Shown here: positions 1-11,200 of the stretch, piece by piece
How the letters are laid out: each line of letters opens with the position of its first letter
Numbering within the stretch: position 1 is the first letter of the stretch
Source of the DNA: Undaria pinnatifida
Taxonomy: Eukaryota > Sar > Phaeophyceae > Laminariales > Alariaceae
Length of the DNA: 64,000 bases
Direction: 5' to 3'
NCBI GenBank assembly: GCA_012845835.1
Contig: JABAKD010000016.1
Coordinates: 24,148,053 to 24,212,052 of the forward strand
Made by a program: the position numbers and the translations under genes
The notes under the pieces: model-generated
The model's input: the letters and a program-made list of their open reading frames with translations, nothing else
The model's database searches: none
What the model was told of the DNA's origin: nothing

Positions 1-885
1 GAGAATAGGCAGCACGTCTGCATTTGCGCGAAGCTCATCGCAGGGTACCGGTACCCGAATGATGGCCGGCGACCTTGATGTGAGTTCTCTTCTGCACATG
101 GGTGACGTTTGAAAGCTAGTTGGAGGGCGAATGCCGGTGGCACGTAGGCAGACACTCGAGCCACCTTGTCCGCTGGTGACGTTTCGTGTAGTCGTGATGC
201 CTCGTCGAAGCGTATTATTGCAGCACGCGATGCACACATGCCACATGCATACAGCATGGTGGTGTATTGCATGCCAGAAGGTGATCGGTATTGTATCACA
301 AACGGCAGCAGTAGAATGTGTGCGTTTACTTGAGTGCCGCTCGTAGATATTTCGCCGTCGACTCCTCCCTGTGCTTGTGTGCCGTTTCCTCGGCTCAGCT
401 CTCCTCTACCAGGGGTACCTGTACATAGACTGATTATCAGGTACAGCACACCAGGTACCAGGTATGTACGTACGTGGGGTCAACCCGTCTGAGTCTCCAC
501 CATAATCGTAACACGCCGCCGCATGACTTTATTTCGCATGTTGGCATGTTCTTCGCCCATACAAATCTACCTCACATGCTTTCATGCAAGGCCTGGGTGA
601 TTGATAAACTATCACCGCAGCCCCTGCCGGCGGAAGTCCGGGGGCTCGAATCTACCGAACTCATCTTCGCTGGTGAGTTGACAAAGCTCGATGACCATCG
701 AAGAGCAGTGGAATTGCTGAAACATTTGGTGACGGAAAACACGGCATGTTAAATACCGGGGGGAAAGGAAGACACTTGTGACTACGGCCCGTTTGTACAA
801 TCCCCGCATGTAGAAAGCAAAACTGCAACAAAAAAACGCAGCCTCGCAGCAGCAGCGTCTGCGCCCGGTGAAGAGTGGAGATGCG
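1..885. other. Left edge; no supported gene
   Basis: I see no convincing gene here. One 52 bp segment (621-672, + strand) is bounded by a good AG acceptor and a consensus GTGAGT donor and could be a small exon, but its translation matches nothing I recognise. The missing 5' exons of the trigger factor gene starting at 2655 may lie here or beyond the window edge; none is identifiable by its conserved N-terminal motif. Confidence 0.4.
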
Positions 886-2589
886 CCTTGCCTTGCTTTG
901 TCTTGCCTCGCCTTGCCTCGCCTCGCCTCGCCTTGCCTTGCCTTGCCTTGCCTTGCCTTGCCTTGCCTTGCCTTGCCTTGCCTTGCCTTGCCTTGCCTTG
1001 CCTTGCCTTGCCTTGCCTTGCCTTGCCTTGCCTTGCCTTGCCTTGCCTTGCCTTGCCTTGCCTTGCCTTGCCTTGCCTTGCCTTGCCTTGCCTTGCCTTG
1101 CCTTGCCTTGCCTTGCCTTGCCTTGCCTTGCCTTGCCTTGCCTTGCCTTGCCTTGCCTTGCCTTGCCTTGCCTTGCCTTGCCTTGCCTTGCCTTGCCTTG
1201 CCTTGCCTTGCCTTGCCTTGCCTTGCCTTGCCTTGCCTTGCCTTGCCTTGCCTTGCCTTGCCTTGCCTTGCCTTGCCTTGCCTTGCCTTGCCTTGCCTTG
1301 CCTTGCCTTGCCTTGCCTTGCCTTGCCTTGCCGTACGTGCCTTGCCGTGCCTTGCCGTGCCTTGCCTTGCCTTGCTTGCCTTGCCTTGCCTTGCCTTGCC
1401 TTGCCTTGCCTTGCCTTGCCTTGCCTTGCCTTGCCTTGCCTTGCCTTGCCTTGCCTTGCCTTGCCTTGCCTTGCCTTGCCTTGCCTTGCCTTGCCTTGCC
1501 TTGCCTGCCTTGCCTTGCCTTGCCTTGCCTTGCCTTGCCTTGCCTTGCCTTGCCTTGCTTGCCTGCCTTGCCTTGCCTTGCCTTGCCTTGCCTTGCCTTG
1601 CCTTGCCTTGCCTTGCCTTGCCTTGCCTTGCCTTGCCTTGCCTTGCCTTGCCTTGCCTTGCCTTGCCTTGCCTTGCCTTGCCTTGCCTTGCCTTGCCTTG
1701 CCTTGCCTTGCCTTGCCTTGCCTTGCCTTGCCTTGCCTTGCCTTGCCTTGCCTTGCCTTGCCTGCCTTGCCTTGCCTTGCCTTGCCTTGCCTTGCCTTGC
1801 TTGCCTTGCCTTGCCTTGCCTTGCCTTGCCTTGCCTTGCCTTGCCTTGCCTTGCCTTGCCTTGCCTTGCCTTGCCTTGCCTTGCTTGCCTTGCCTTGCCT
1901 GCCTTGCCTTGCCTTGCCTTGCCTTGCCTTGCCTTGCCTTGCCTTGCCTTGCCTTGCCTTGCCTTGCCTTGCCTTGCCTTGCCTTGCCTTGCCTTGCCTT
2001 GCCTTGCCTTGCCTTGCCTTGCCTTGCCTTGCCTTGCCTTGCCTTGCCTTGCCTTGCCTTGCCTTGCCTTGCCTGCCTTGCCTTGCCTTGCCTTGCCTTG
2101 CCTTGCCTTGCCTTGCCTTGCCTTGCCTTGCCTTGCCTTGCCTTGCCTTGCCTTGCCTTGCCTTGCCTTGCCTTGCCTTGCCTTGCCTTGCCTTGCCTTG
2201 CCTTGCCTTGCCTGCTTGCCTTGCCTTGCCTTGCCTTGCCTTGCCTTGCCTTGCCTTGCCTTGCCTTGCCTTGCCTTGCCTTGCCTTGCCTTGCCTTGCC
2301 TTGCCTTGCCTTGCCTTGCCTTGCCTTGCCTTGCCTTGCCTTGCCTTGCTGCCTTGCCTTGCCTTGCCTTGCCTTGCCTTGCCTTGCCTTGCCTTGCCTT
2401 GCTTGCCTTGCCTTGCCTTGCCTTGCCTTGCCTTGCCTTGCCTTGCCTTGCCTGCTTGCCTTGCCTTGCCTTGCCTTGCCTTGCCTTGCCTTGCCTTGCC
2501 TTGCCTTGCCTTGCCTTGCCTTGCCTTGCCTTGCCTTGCCTTGCCGTACCGTGCCTTGCCGTGCCTTGCCGTGCCTTGCCTTGCCTTAC
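886..2589. repeat. (CCTTG)n pentanucleotide satellite array
   Basis: About 1.7 kb of almost pure CCTTG repeats, roughly 340 copies. The left edge is degenerate with CCTCG variants (about 895-930) and the right edge with CCGTG/CCGTA variants (2543-2585). A nearly identical CCGTA/CCGTG island lies inside the array at about 1331-1365. Occasional four-base units (CCTG, CTTG) shift the register. The unit contains no stop codon in any frame of either strand, so it creates spurious 600-codon reading frames. It lies just upstream of the first recognised trigger factor exon, so it is probably intronic or 5' flanking. Confidence 0.97.
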
Positions 2590-2654
2590 CCGCTCACCTT
2601 GTTTGTGCTCCAACTCTTTCGTTCGACTTGTCTCCGATGCATTTCTATTCATAG

Positions 2655-5600
2655 GAGACGAAGGGCGTAACGGTAGACCTAGCTGAGTACAGGGGAGGAG
2701 CTATCACGGTGAAGGTGCCTCGCATGGAGATCTCCGACGCACAGGCGAGAGATCAACGCCCCCGATTCACTTCACTCGTGCTTGACCCTCCCTCTTGACT
2801 TGACTCGTGTTTGACCCACCCCCTTCACTGCACTTTTGTTTAACTCTTAGATCGGGATTGCAGGAAGATGTGCGACTTGCTGCCACTTGTGTGATGGGTA
2901 TGATAGAAGTTGAATAGGAGTCGCTATTGTATAACGGCGTTCCGGTTACCCTTGCGAAAGGCGATCTAACGGCAAAAGAGGGCCACCATGTATCCTGCTG
3001 CTGCAATAGAAAGCGTCGATCCCACGTCAATACCGCCTGGTTCAAGTTATTGGGAACGTGGGCAACAGTTTCTACGTGTAGGAATCATCTCAAGACTTCA
3101 ACACAGCTGAGCCTCGAGCTTGCTTTTTAGTACACGACGTCTGTTGTACCACCAGGTACCATATATTGTTGGTACTGACATTGTTTCTACGAGTATGCCG
3201 TTAGTGATGTTGCAACTGCGTGCCCCTCCCTGATACTATATTGGGTATTTGTAGGTGGAAGCGGCCTTGGTGGCGTCGAAGAAGCCTTACAAGCTCATAC
3301 CCGTAAGGTTTGTGGAGGAAGGCGGTACGAAGATGGGCCACACTGTCATCATGAACTGGGAGGCCAAGGTGCGGGGATGGAGACGTTTGGACTTGCGCAA
3401 GCACTAACGAAACGCCTTGCACGTTGCGCTTATCGACGGCAAGCATTGTAGCATGTTCGTTCAGCAGCACTATGAATAACAGCCGTTTTTACGGCAGTGT
3501 TTGGGCATAATAGCTAAAGCCCCTTTTTTTCGCTAAGGTATCACGTGTCAATATAGCAGGAGCCTCTTTGGTTGGGTACATAATTGCGTGCAACAGCTGC
3601 AGCCACTTCTGTGCAAGAGTGTACAGCAGTGGCCCGGGTTGTGCTGGAGTAGTGCGTACGAGTAGAATAGTAGACCCAGTGGCCCCTTTTCCGCCGGGGT
3701 ATTTCGTGTACCAGCAGCGGTCCTTCTATGAGGGGGTATTGCGTACCAGTACAGCAGTGGCCGCTGCTGTGCTGGGGCTTTCCGTACCAGTACAGTAGTA
3801 GCTCCTTGTGTGGGGGGATAACAGCGCAGTAACTGCTATTGTGCTGGAGTATGGCGTGCAGCAGCTGCCTGTGCTGGAGTACTGCTTGCCGGCACGGCAG
3901 TGTCCCCGCCAATGCTGGGATATTGCGTGCCGGGTAAGCTGTAGCCCCTTGTTGTGGTGGAGTGTTCCAAGCATATATCTCGCGTCTAAAAGGGTACAAA
4001 CCCCGCGAAATGAGGTTTCATGCGAGGCACCCCATCACCCATAACTACTGTGTATTTCTTTGGGTATATCTCGAATATTTCTCGTTGCGTGTCGTTTCGC
4101 TTACGGCAGGTCAACGGCGCATCTGTGCCGGGGGCGAAGAAGGAAAATTTCGAGCTAGAGTTTAAGGTGGGGAGGAGATGAGATGGCAGCAGGCAACGAC
4201 ACGACAAGGGCGGTGGCGATGCGGTAGTAACATGTCACCGATTTGTCGGGAAACACTCGTTTTGTGGGCTCGACGCAGTACGTAGTGCAATGGGGTGGTG
4301 AGACTCAGCAATGAAATGGCCGCTTAATCTTGCTGTTTACTGGAAGTAGTGACGCGGTTCCGTAAGTAAGAGGAGTCTGAAAACATAGTAGTTATTAGTA
4401 CAGTTCACAACGGCCTAAGAAACGGTTATTTTTCCTGGAAACCACCGCTTGTGATCGGTAGCACGTCAGGGGCGATGCGACTCGTCGGTAGTACGATAGA
4501 AGGGATGCGACTCGCCAAAAACTGACCACTTTGCGGGGGGAAAACTCCCATGTGGAGTGTCAATAGACCGCAAGATGTTATCTCAGGAAGCCCTTCTTTT
4601 GAGTCATGTTGCGATAGACCGATCTGTAACTCGACACCGCTTCCCTCTGATGACAAATATCTCAAACCAAATATCGGTCTAACTTTGATCGTCTCGCCCC
4701 GCTAAAAAGCCGTTTCATAAACCGTGATGGCCGACCGCAGGAGGGGCATGAGGCTCCGTGGAACACGTTTGCGACGAAGATGGCAGTGGGGATGGGACAG
4801 ATGGAGACCAAGGTGTTTCCAGCAAGTTTTCCCGACGACTTTGAGGCAAGGGTCGAAACTTTGCTACGAATTTACCACGTGTGGAGGCCCTACTACTTTT
4901 TGTAATTCGACGATTTCCCAGGCCCCGAGCGAGATAGCTCACGAGCCTTGCCTAATGTCTTCATGGCTCGTTGTAATCCTTAATTTGTTCGTTACTACAA
5001 ATGTCTCGCTAACGCAGCGCGCACTCTCATGGCGGGTATGATACATGCTACACCTCAGGGAACCGCGTGGCTTGTTATTTAACCGCTGACCTGCAAATGT
5101 CCCTCCTTTGCTTCCCTGCCCATCTCTCGGCTTGAGCAGATAGAGGGCTTAAGGGGCAAGGAGGCGTTAGTTCAGGCGGTTGTGAAGAGCATCGCCAGGA
5201 AGGAGGACAAGCCGCCGGAGACTCGCAGCGACGACGAGCTGAGGGTTTTGCTCCGCTCAAAGGGGGAGCAGACTATGCAGGCGAGCTTGTTGTTCTTGGT
5301 GCTATCGTACGGGTTGTTTTCGTGGCGAAAGCTCGTATTCAACCGAGTTGAACATGAACGAAAAGCGAAAAATCAACGCAATAGCGAACCCAAGACTTTC
5401 TCGTACCCGATTCAATAAGCGAACCGGGAAGAAACCCGACAATCACGTCGAAAATCATACCAAAACCTGAATCTAATGCGGAACCCTATGAGTGGTGAGC
5501 GGTTCCTACGAGCTCTGTCTGGCCGCCGACTTCGCGCATGAACCTACTTCTCGCCTCCATCAACAAGCGTGTGGTGGAGTGGGTGGAATATCCCCAACAT

Positions 5601-6503
5601 TCCACTCCGGCACTTGACTCAGCAATTAAAGTGTAACTACTGGAAAGCATCCCACACTAATTCCAAGTCATAGCTTGTCGGGAAAAACGAAGGCGAAGCT
5701 ATAAAGACTCGCTCGTCGTGTTCCTTCCGTGTCCCGTGCAGAACCGAACGGACCAGGCGGTGGACGAGGCCATCAAAAAGGCCCTCCTCGACACGTGCAA
5801 TGTCAACGCTGACAAGGTGCGTGGTCGACGTTTTCGGGCTTGCATCGAAGGACGAGGGACGAAAACAAGCCCCAAAAACGCGCGCCCACCGAGGCAATCT
5901 ATCGTGTGACATATAATCTTCCTGTTTAGCGGCAACCGGATTTTGATGATGTTTCCCTCTCCGCAACCAGTCTCAACTGAAGTCCGGTGGCGTTTGGTGC
6001 TAAGGTTTTATCATTTTTCAGGCACCGGAAGAGTGAGGGGGGGGCGAGAACGTCCGGGGCAACACGCAGAGATGGACGGACGCTATTTGGCAGGGAACCA
6101 TCGTGCGTCTTGCCCGCTAAGTTTTGGCCCCAACGGCTTTTGATGAGATTTATGTACGCGTTTTGTGCGGAACCATCGTCTCGCTTGTTGTCGAGCTTGC
6201 TGAACGAAGATTGTTGCGCCCCCACCCACTGATGTTAGCGTCATGTCGCCGACGGAGAATAAACGGCTGTGCCCCCCCCACCCCCCCCACCTCGGCATTT
6301 TTATCCATCTGTTGGCTCCGCTTGGTTGGCTCAACCAGGTCCTGAACTCTGTGTCGTGGGCAAAGTTTGGGGAGAGGTCAACGTTGGACTTCAAATGGAA
6401 CTGCATCAAGGAGAAGATAGCCGCCGTCGAGGGTATAGAGCCAAGGGACGTGTCCACGCTGCTCCGCAATGAAGCGGACATTGTTCTCCTCGAAAAAAAG
6501 TAG
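2655..6503 (+). CDS. tig: Trigger factor-like chaperone/PPIase, 5' part missing
   Basis: Trigger factor is a ribosome-associated chaperone and peptidyl-prolyl isomerase; nuclear algal copies are expected to act in the plastid (family knowledge). Seven exons read in frame, all phase 0: 2655-2744, 3255-3368, 4110-4166, 4741-4845, 5140-5280, 5742-5816 and 6339-6503 (TAG), giving 248 residues. Exon 1 carries the linker before the PPIase domain (AEYRGGAITVKVPRMEISDAQ-like, matching Y-K-G-L-x-V-x-V-P). Exons 2-4 form an FKBP-like domain ending in VFPASFPDDFE, and exon 5 begins with the expected L-x-GKEA. Exons 5-7 are a helical C-terminal domain. The N-terminal ribosome-binding domain (G-F-R-K motif) was not found, so the gene is 5'-incomplete here. 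Three introns (after 2744, 4845 and 5280) appear to use GC donors. The exon 4 end could instead be 4851 (GT donor) and the exon 5 end 5298. The last exon is the least conserved. Confidence 0.72.
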
Positions 6504-8200
6504 CCGCCCAGGCTGCTGCCGCCGCTGCCGCTACCGCCGCTGCTACTGCCACTCGCTGTACTAAAGGGGAGCGCTTACCACGGGCAGGTGCAGGCCCCGT
6601 GTGCGCTGTGCTAGACTTCGCTTCGCTTCGGTGTTTGTAAGCTGCACGTCTTGCTTGCCTGGAAGGTAAGGCATTTGCAGCACCCGCTCGGACACGCTTT
6701 TGCCGTCGTTCGTACATGCGCATCGTTTACAGCGCGCCCGTCCCATCGTGGGCGTCACCGTTTTAAATATCATGTGGTGTTGCCACTCACGTGATAAAAT
6801 AGACAACGTCAAGTTGAAACCATCAAGATCAATCTTCAACCCAGAATATGAACGAACGCACCTCATCACTTCTCACATCAAGCCAAGGACAGCTATTGGT
6901 TCGGTTCTCGGGTCCCCGTAATCCTCTCTTTTCAGTATCTGACGGATAAGCGGCAAGCAAAATGTCAATAAGCTTTGATGGTACACAATGATGCTGCAAA
7001 CGGTGGGTACGAAGTCGAAAAACAGGGGATTTGGCCAGGAATTCCCCAAGGGTACTTCGTGCGCGCACTCAACGTACCCAGCACCTTGCATGTTTGCACA
7101 AATGACCGCGGAGTTGCTCCAACTAGCACCGGTACTACTCAGACTGAAATGGCCCAGTTGCTGCCGAGTACCGCCAGTGCCTATTAATAGTGGGGAACTT
7201 ACTGGTGCCTGCCCAGTGGTGGAAGTAGCAAGTGGCCAAAATCTTGGTTGATACGCACACCAAATGTCGAACGATGTAGATTATCTCGAGTGTCCACATG
7301 TGCCGAAATGGCTTGATTCTGTCAAGCATGCTGCCAAAGTACAAGTGCCAAAATCACCCACATTAGACGGGTACCTGAACCATTCCTACTGTGGGCACCT
7401 TCAGAATGCTCTGATATTGGGTATCTGTTCATTGTTCGTGCATTGTTCGTGCAACATCCCAGTTCGTTTCGACGAAAAAACAAAAATGCTGAAATATTTA
7501 GTCAGTCATGCTCGGACCCACTCTGCTGGGAGAAATACGGAGAATGCTACATGTGTTCCATGTAGTCGTGCTCCCTACCATGCAAACGGGTGTGCACGTG
7601 GTCATAGCCATTCAAATGCGTTAATGGCGCTTTCCCCCTTTTTTTCTCTTCTTCAACCCCTCTACCTTGTTTTCCCTTTGTCATGTGTATTGCGTTGGGT
7701 ACAATTTTGCTCAAGAATTATGTTTTCATGTTTTTCCTTTGCATCCGGCGTGACTTCCTCGTCCCATTGCGAGCTCGTGCCGCCGGGGCTTGTATCCTCT
7801 AGAAAGACAAATCAGAGCGGAAATCGGGCGTTCTGAGTTTTATATAGTAGAAGGGATGAACTCGAGGAAGGCGACGCCGACACCGCCCAAATGAACCGAA
7901 CTGCCAAAATCAGTGACAAATAATATGCGCCAACTCTTCCACCCCTGAGCCGCACGCTACAAAGCGCCATCCACCATCCACCCAATCCTCTGCAGTCCAG
8001 AAACGCAAGCATGCGCCAAACGAGGTTCAGACCTACCCCTTCTTGCCTAAAGTCCTGGCACGTATATCTCCTTCAGTATCTTCCAAAGTGGGTCCATACC
8101 CATCCTTTCTAAAATCAAAGCAGTCCGCCCCTCGACATATGCCAAAGAACGAGAATACTTCCACACCCACTCCCTCCTTAGCGTCCAAGAAACCCTTCCT
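6504..8200. other. Convergent intergenic region, trigger factor / RFT1
   Basis: This is the 3' side of both neighbours. It contains an ATG-started open frame of 190 codons (7264-7836, +) with cysteine-rich, erratic composition, no recognisable domain and no clear splice context; I do not call it a gene. I see no RNA gene or mobile element here. Confidence 0.5.
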
Positions 8201-11200
8201 TCAATCAGTCTTATCTCGACCGCCGACAGCCTCACTCGATGCAATACCGAGCCCCCCCGCGGCTCGAGTTACCTCCACCGCCCCTTCGTCGCCGCCCGCT
8301 GCCCTTTGCCGCCGTGCAGCCCAAAGCGCCTTCATGTCCCTCAAAAACACGCCCTCATACCTCGCGAAAACTAAGGCAGTTGCGGCGAAACACACCGCGC
8401 CAAGAGCGACGTGCCGTGCAGTGGCATTCCAGTCGGCGCCACCAACCTCATCCCCATTCCCGCTGGGCGACGCCGCGTGCGCTATGACAGAGGATGCTGC
8501 CATCGCGGCGGCCACACAAGGGTGGGGTAGCGCACCGCGCACCACCTGCCTCCACAGGTTTTTCTCTGCAGCTCGTCCGTCCTCATGGGGAACGGCAGCC
8601 GACGTCGCCGCCGCCGTCGTGGTAACTTGAGGCTCGCAGTCGCTTGAGGGGTCGCGTTGGTGTCGGCGGTGTCGGAGGGTGGCAACTGTGGGCGTCTGGG
8701 GCAGGAAGAAGCAGCGAATGAAGGCAGCGCTGCACACCACACGGCAGGCCATCCCTGATGCGTTCGCCATCACGAGGCCTCGTGTGCCGAACCTGAGGGA
8801 AGACAACAGTAAGAGCAAGGGTGGGTGGAGCACGTCTTAACCGGGTCTGGAACCTTATACGGGATTAAACCAGCAAGAGACTGCATCCGGCCTTATTTCC
8901 GCGTGAACGGGACGGGAGGCAGCTTGCCACCAGCAGCCGGCTGGGCCGCGAAGGCGGGCCGGGGCACAGGGTCGCGCGTGCAAGACCGAATCTAACTACG
9001 TCCCATCTCGTATGCAAAACCCTCATTTAGCCGCAGGAGGAATATGCCAGGTTGGAATTCCTCAAATCTAAAGGTCACAAATACGAAAAGATGTAGCCAT
9101 CTATCAGAATTTTACATGGTACGTACATGGGATATTCCCTACTCTGTATAATTACTGGAAAGTGCGGAATTATCTGAAGCACAGCGACGGAGTATTCTCA
9201 ATGTGATTGGTGCTTACCCTATTTGACAATCTGGTATGGCAATGCTTGTGACAGAAGTTCGACGTGCCATCACGTACAAAATAGATGTATCACGCAGCTT
9301 GCAAGGATGAGTATCGACTCTAAATTTATCGAACTCACAGCTGACGTGTTGACAAGTTTTTTATTAAAATAATAAAAACGCGGGAAAATGGCATGCAGCA
9401 AAATGAAGTAACAGATATATACTCGTAGTCGCCTTTAATATCGTGCAACGCTATAACCAGCAAGCGGATTTTTTCGCTGACCACAAGTGATCCCCCGACA
9501 ACGTCTTCTGCTGCGCCAGACCATATGTGTCCAACGACAACGGAGAACCAAAAAGTTGGGCAGGGTTGGATAAGGGCAGCGCGCAAAGGTGCCTCGCGCC
9601 GCCAGACAAAAGACGGACCAAGCTGTTAAAAACAAAATACTTGGCCGCGATCGTACCTGCTCGTGAGGGGTCCAACCAGAGCCCAGAACACGGCGAAGGA
9701 TGCCACGAGGCCAGCGCCCATTCCCGTGAGCTGGCTCCCTCGAGCTACGGCCGAAGAAAACGCTTCGCACATGCCATTCGCTGCCAAGAACAGCACGTAC
9801 ACGCAATACCACGACAGAACTTGCGACACCTCCGTCAATTGCGACACCTCCGCCACTCGAGACACCTCCGTCACCGCAGTGGCTCCGCCGCCCTCGCCGC
9901 CGCCACCGCCGCCTCTCTTGCTGGCCAAGAGGAGGCGGAGCAAGGTCTCCGTGTAGTGGAAGCCGAAGCACACGAACACGAGCCCCGCGATCAGCACAAG
10001 CTTTAGCAGCGTTGCCAGAAGTGCGGCCATCCTCGTGCGGGCCGCTCGCCCCACGTCGGCGCCGCCATCGCCAACATATCTATCACTTCTACCGATATCC
10101 TTATCGCTATCCCTATCGAGATATTTACCGTTATTGACATTGGTATCCTGGCCTCGCCCCGTGTCTTGTCCCGGAGCATCGCCCATCTCTCCTGCCGCCA
10201 ATTGCGCCTCCACCGTCGTTTCGACTGCGTCCGCACCCATCCCTTCCGCCCCAAGCTTGCTGAACATCAAGCGCGCCGCCTCCTCGACCGGCTGGAAGAG
10301 AAGCCTCGCCGCGAGGGACCCGTATCCGCTGGCAATCGCGTACACCCCCTGCTCGTGAAGAGAGCTGCTCCCCCCCTCAGCGGCGCCAGTCGCCCGAGCG
10401 AGGACAATCTTATCTCCCTCCGTGAGCACATGCTTCAGTAATGATTGCCCCGCCAGCGCCCTGGCCAATCGGAGGTGCCCATAGATTACCCATCCTTCCG
10501 CGGTATCACCGTTGCTGCGTCGCGATGGTTGGCTGGGAAGCCACCCCCACACGCTGGAAAAACCTCCGCGGTCATTCGCCGCTGATGGTGGGGTTGGCGT
10601 TGTTGCTGCTGTTAATGGTGTTGTTGGCGGTGCTGCAGTTGCTGCCGCTGGTGTAACTACTGACGAAGATAATAACAACGACGATCTTGGTGCTCCTGAT
10701 AACATGTGCCGCTCTAGTCCCTTGGAAGACTCCAAGGCATCCGACATTCCTTCGGCGCGAGGTGCGGGAGCCTCTCGGGCAATGTCTCTCGCCGCGAAGA
10801 GGATGTAGACGGTCGCGAGGGTGGCCGAGTGAAGCAGCTGCGCGTATCCGAACGAGAGTACGCCCGTGCCAGCGCGCGTTACCAGGAGATATCTGGACAC
10901 GCCTAGTACGAGAACGGCCGCCGACTCTGCCCGCACTGAGGGATACGTCGTCCATCAAATGGAGGGGCGGAGGCAGCGAGGAGGGGGAGGGGCGTACCAT
11001 CGTTTCGCAGTTTGTTTTACTTAATCATATTGGGTTTCATTTTGTATGTGGATGAGGATGGCTGAGCACATATTTCCAACACATTTCAAGCACGTCAGTT
11101 TCTGTGAGTGTTCGCTCTTCAACTGTGCAAAGCTAAGGATTTGACTGCGGCACGTCGTTTGTATGTATTCTACATTCCTAGGTCATATGAAGGAACGCCT

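Noticed and set aside
661-2686. Four overlapping reading frames of 588-663 codons on both strands
   Set aside because: They are the CCTTG repeat read in different frames; the unit has no stop in any frame, so length is meaningless.
5281-5298. Six extra codons at the end of trigger factor exon 5 (GT donor at 5299)
   Set aside because: Would insert a hydrophobic ASLLFL stretch into the C-terminal helix; the GC donor after 5280 fits the family better and matches the donor at 2745. Kept only as an alternative.
7264-7836. 190-codon ATG-started frame between trigger factor and RFT1
   Set aside because: Erratic Cys/His/Phe-rich composition, no domain, no splice or promoter context; likely chance.
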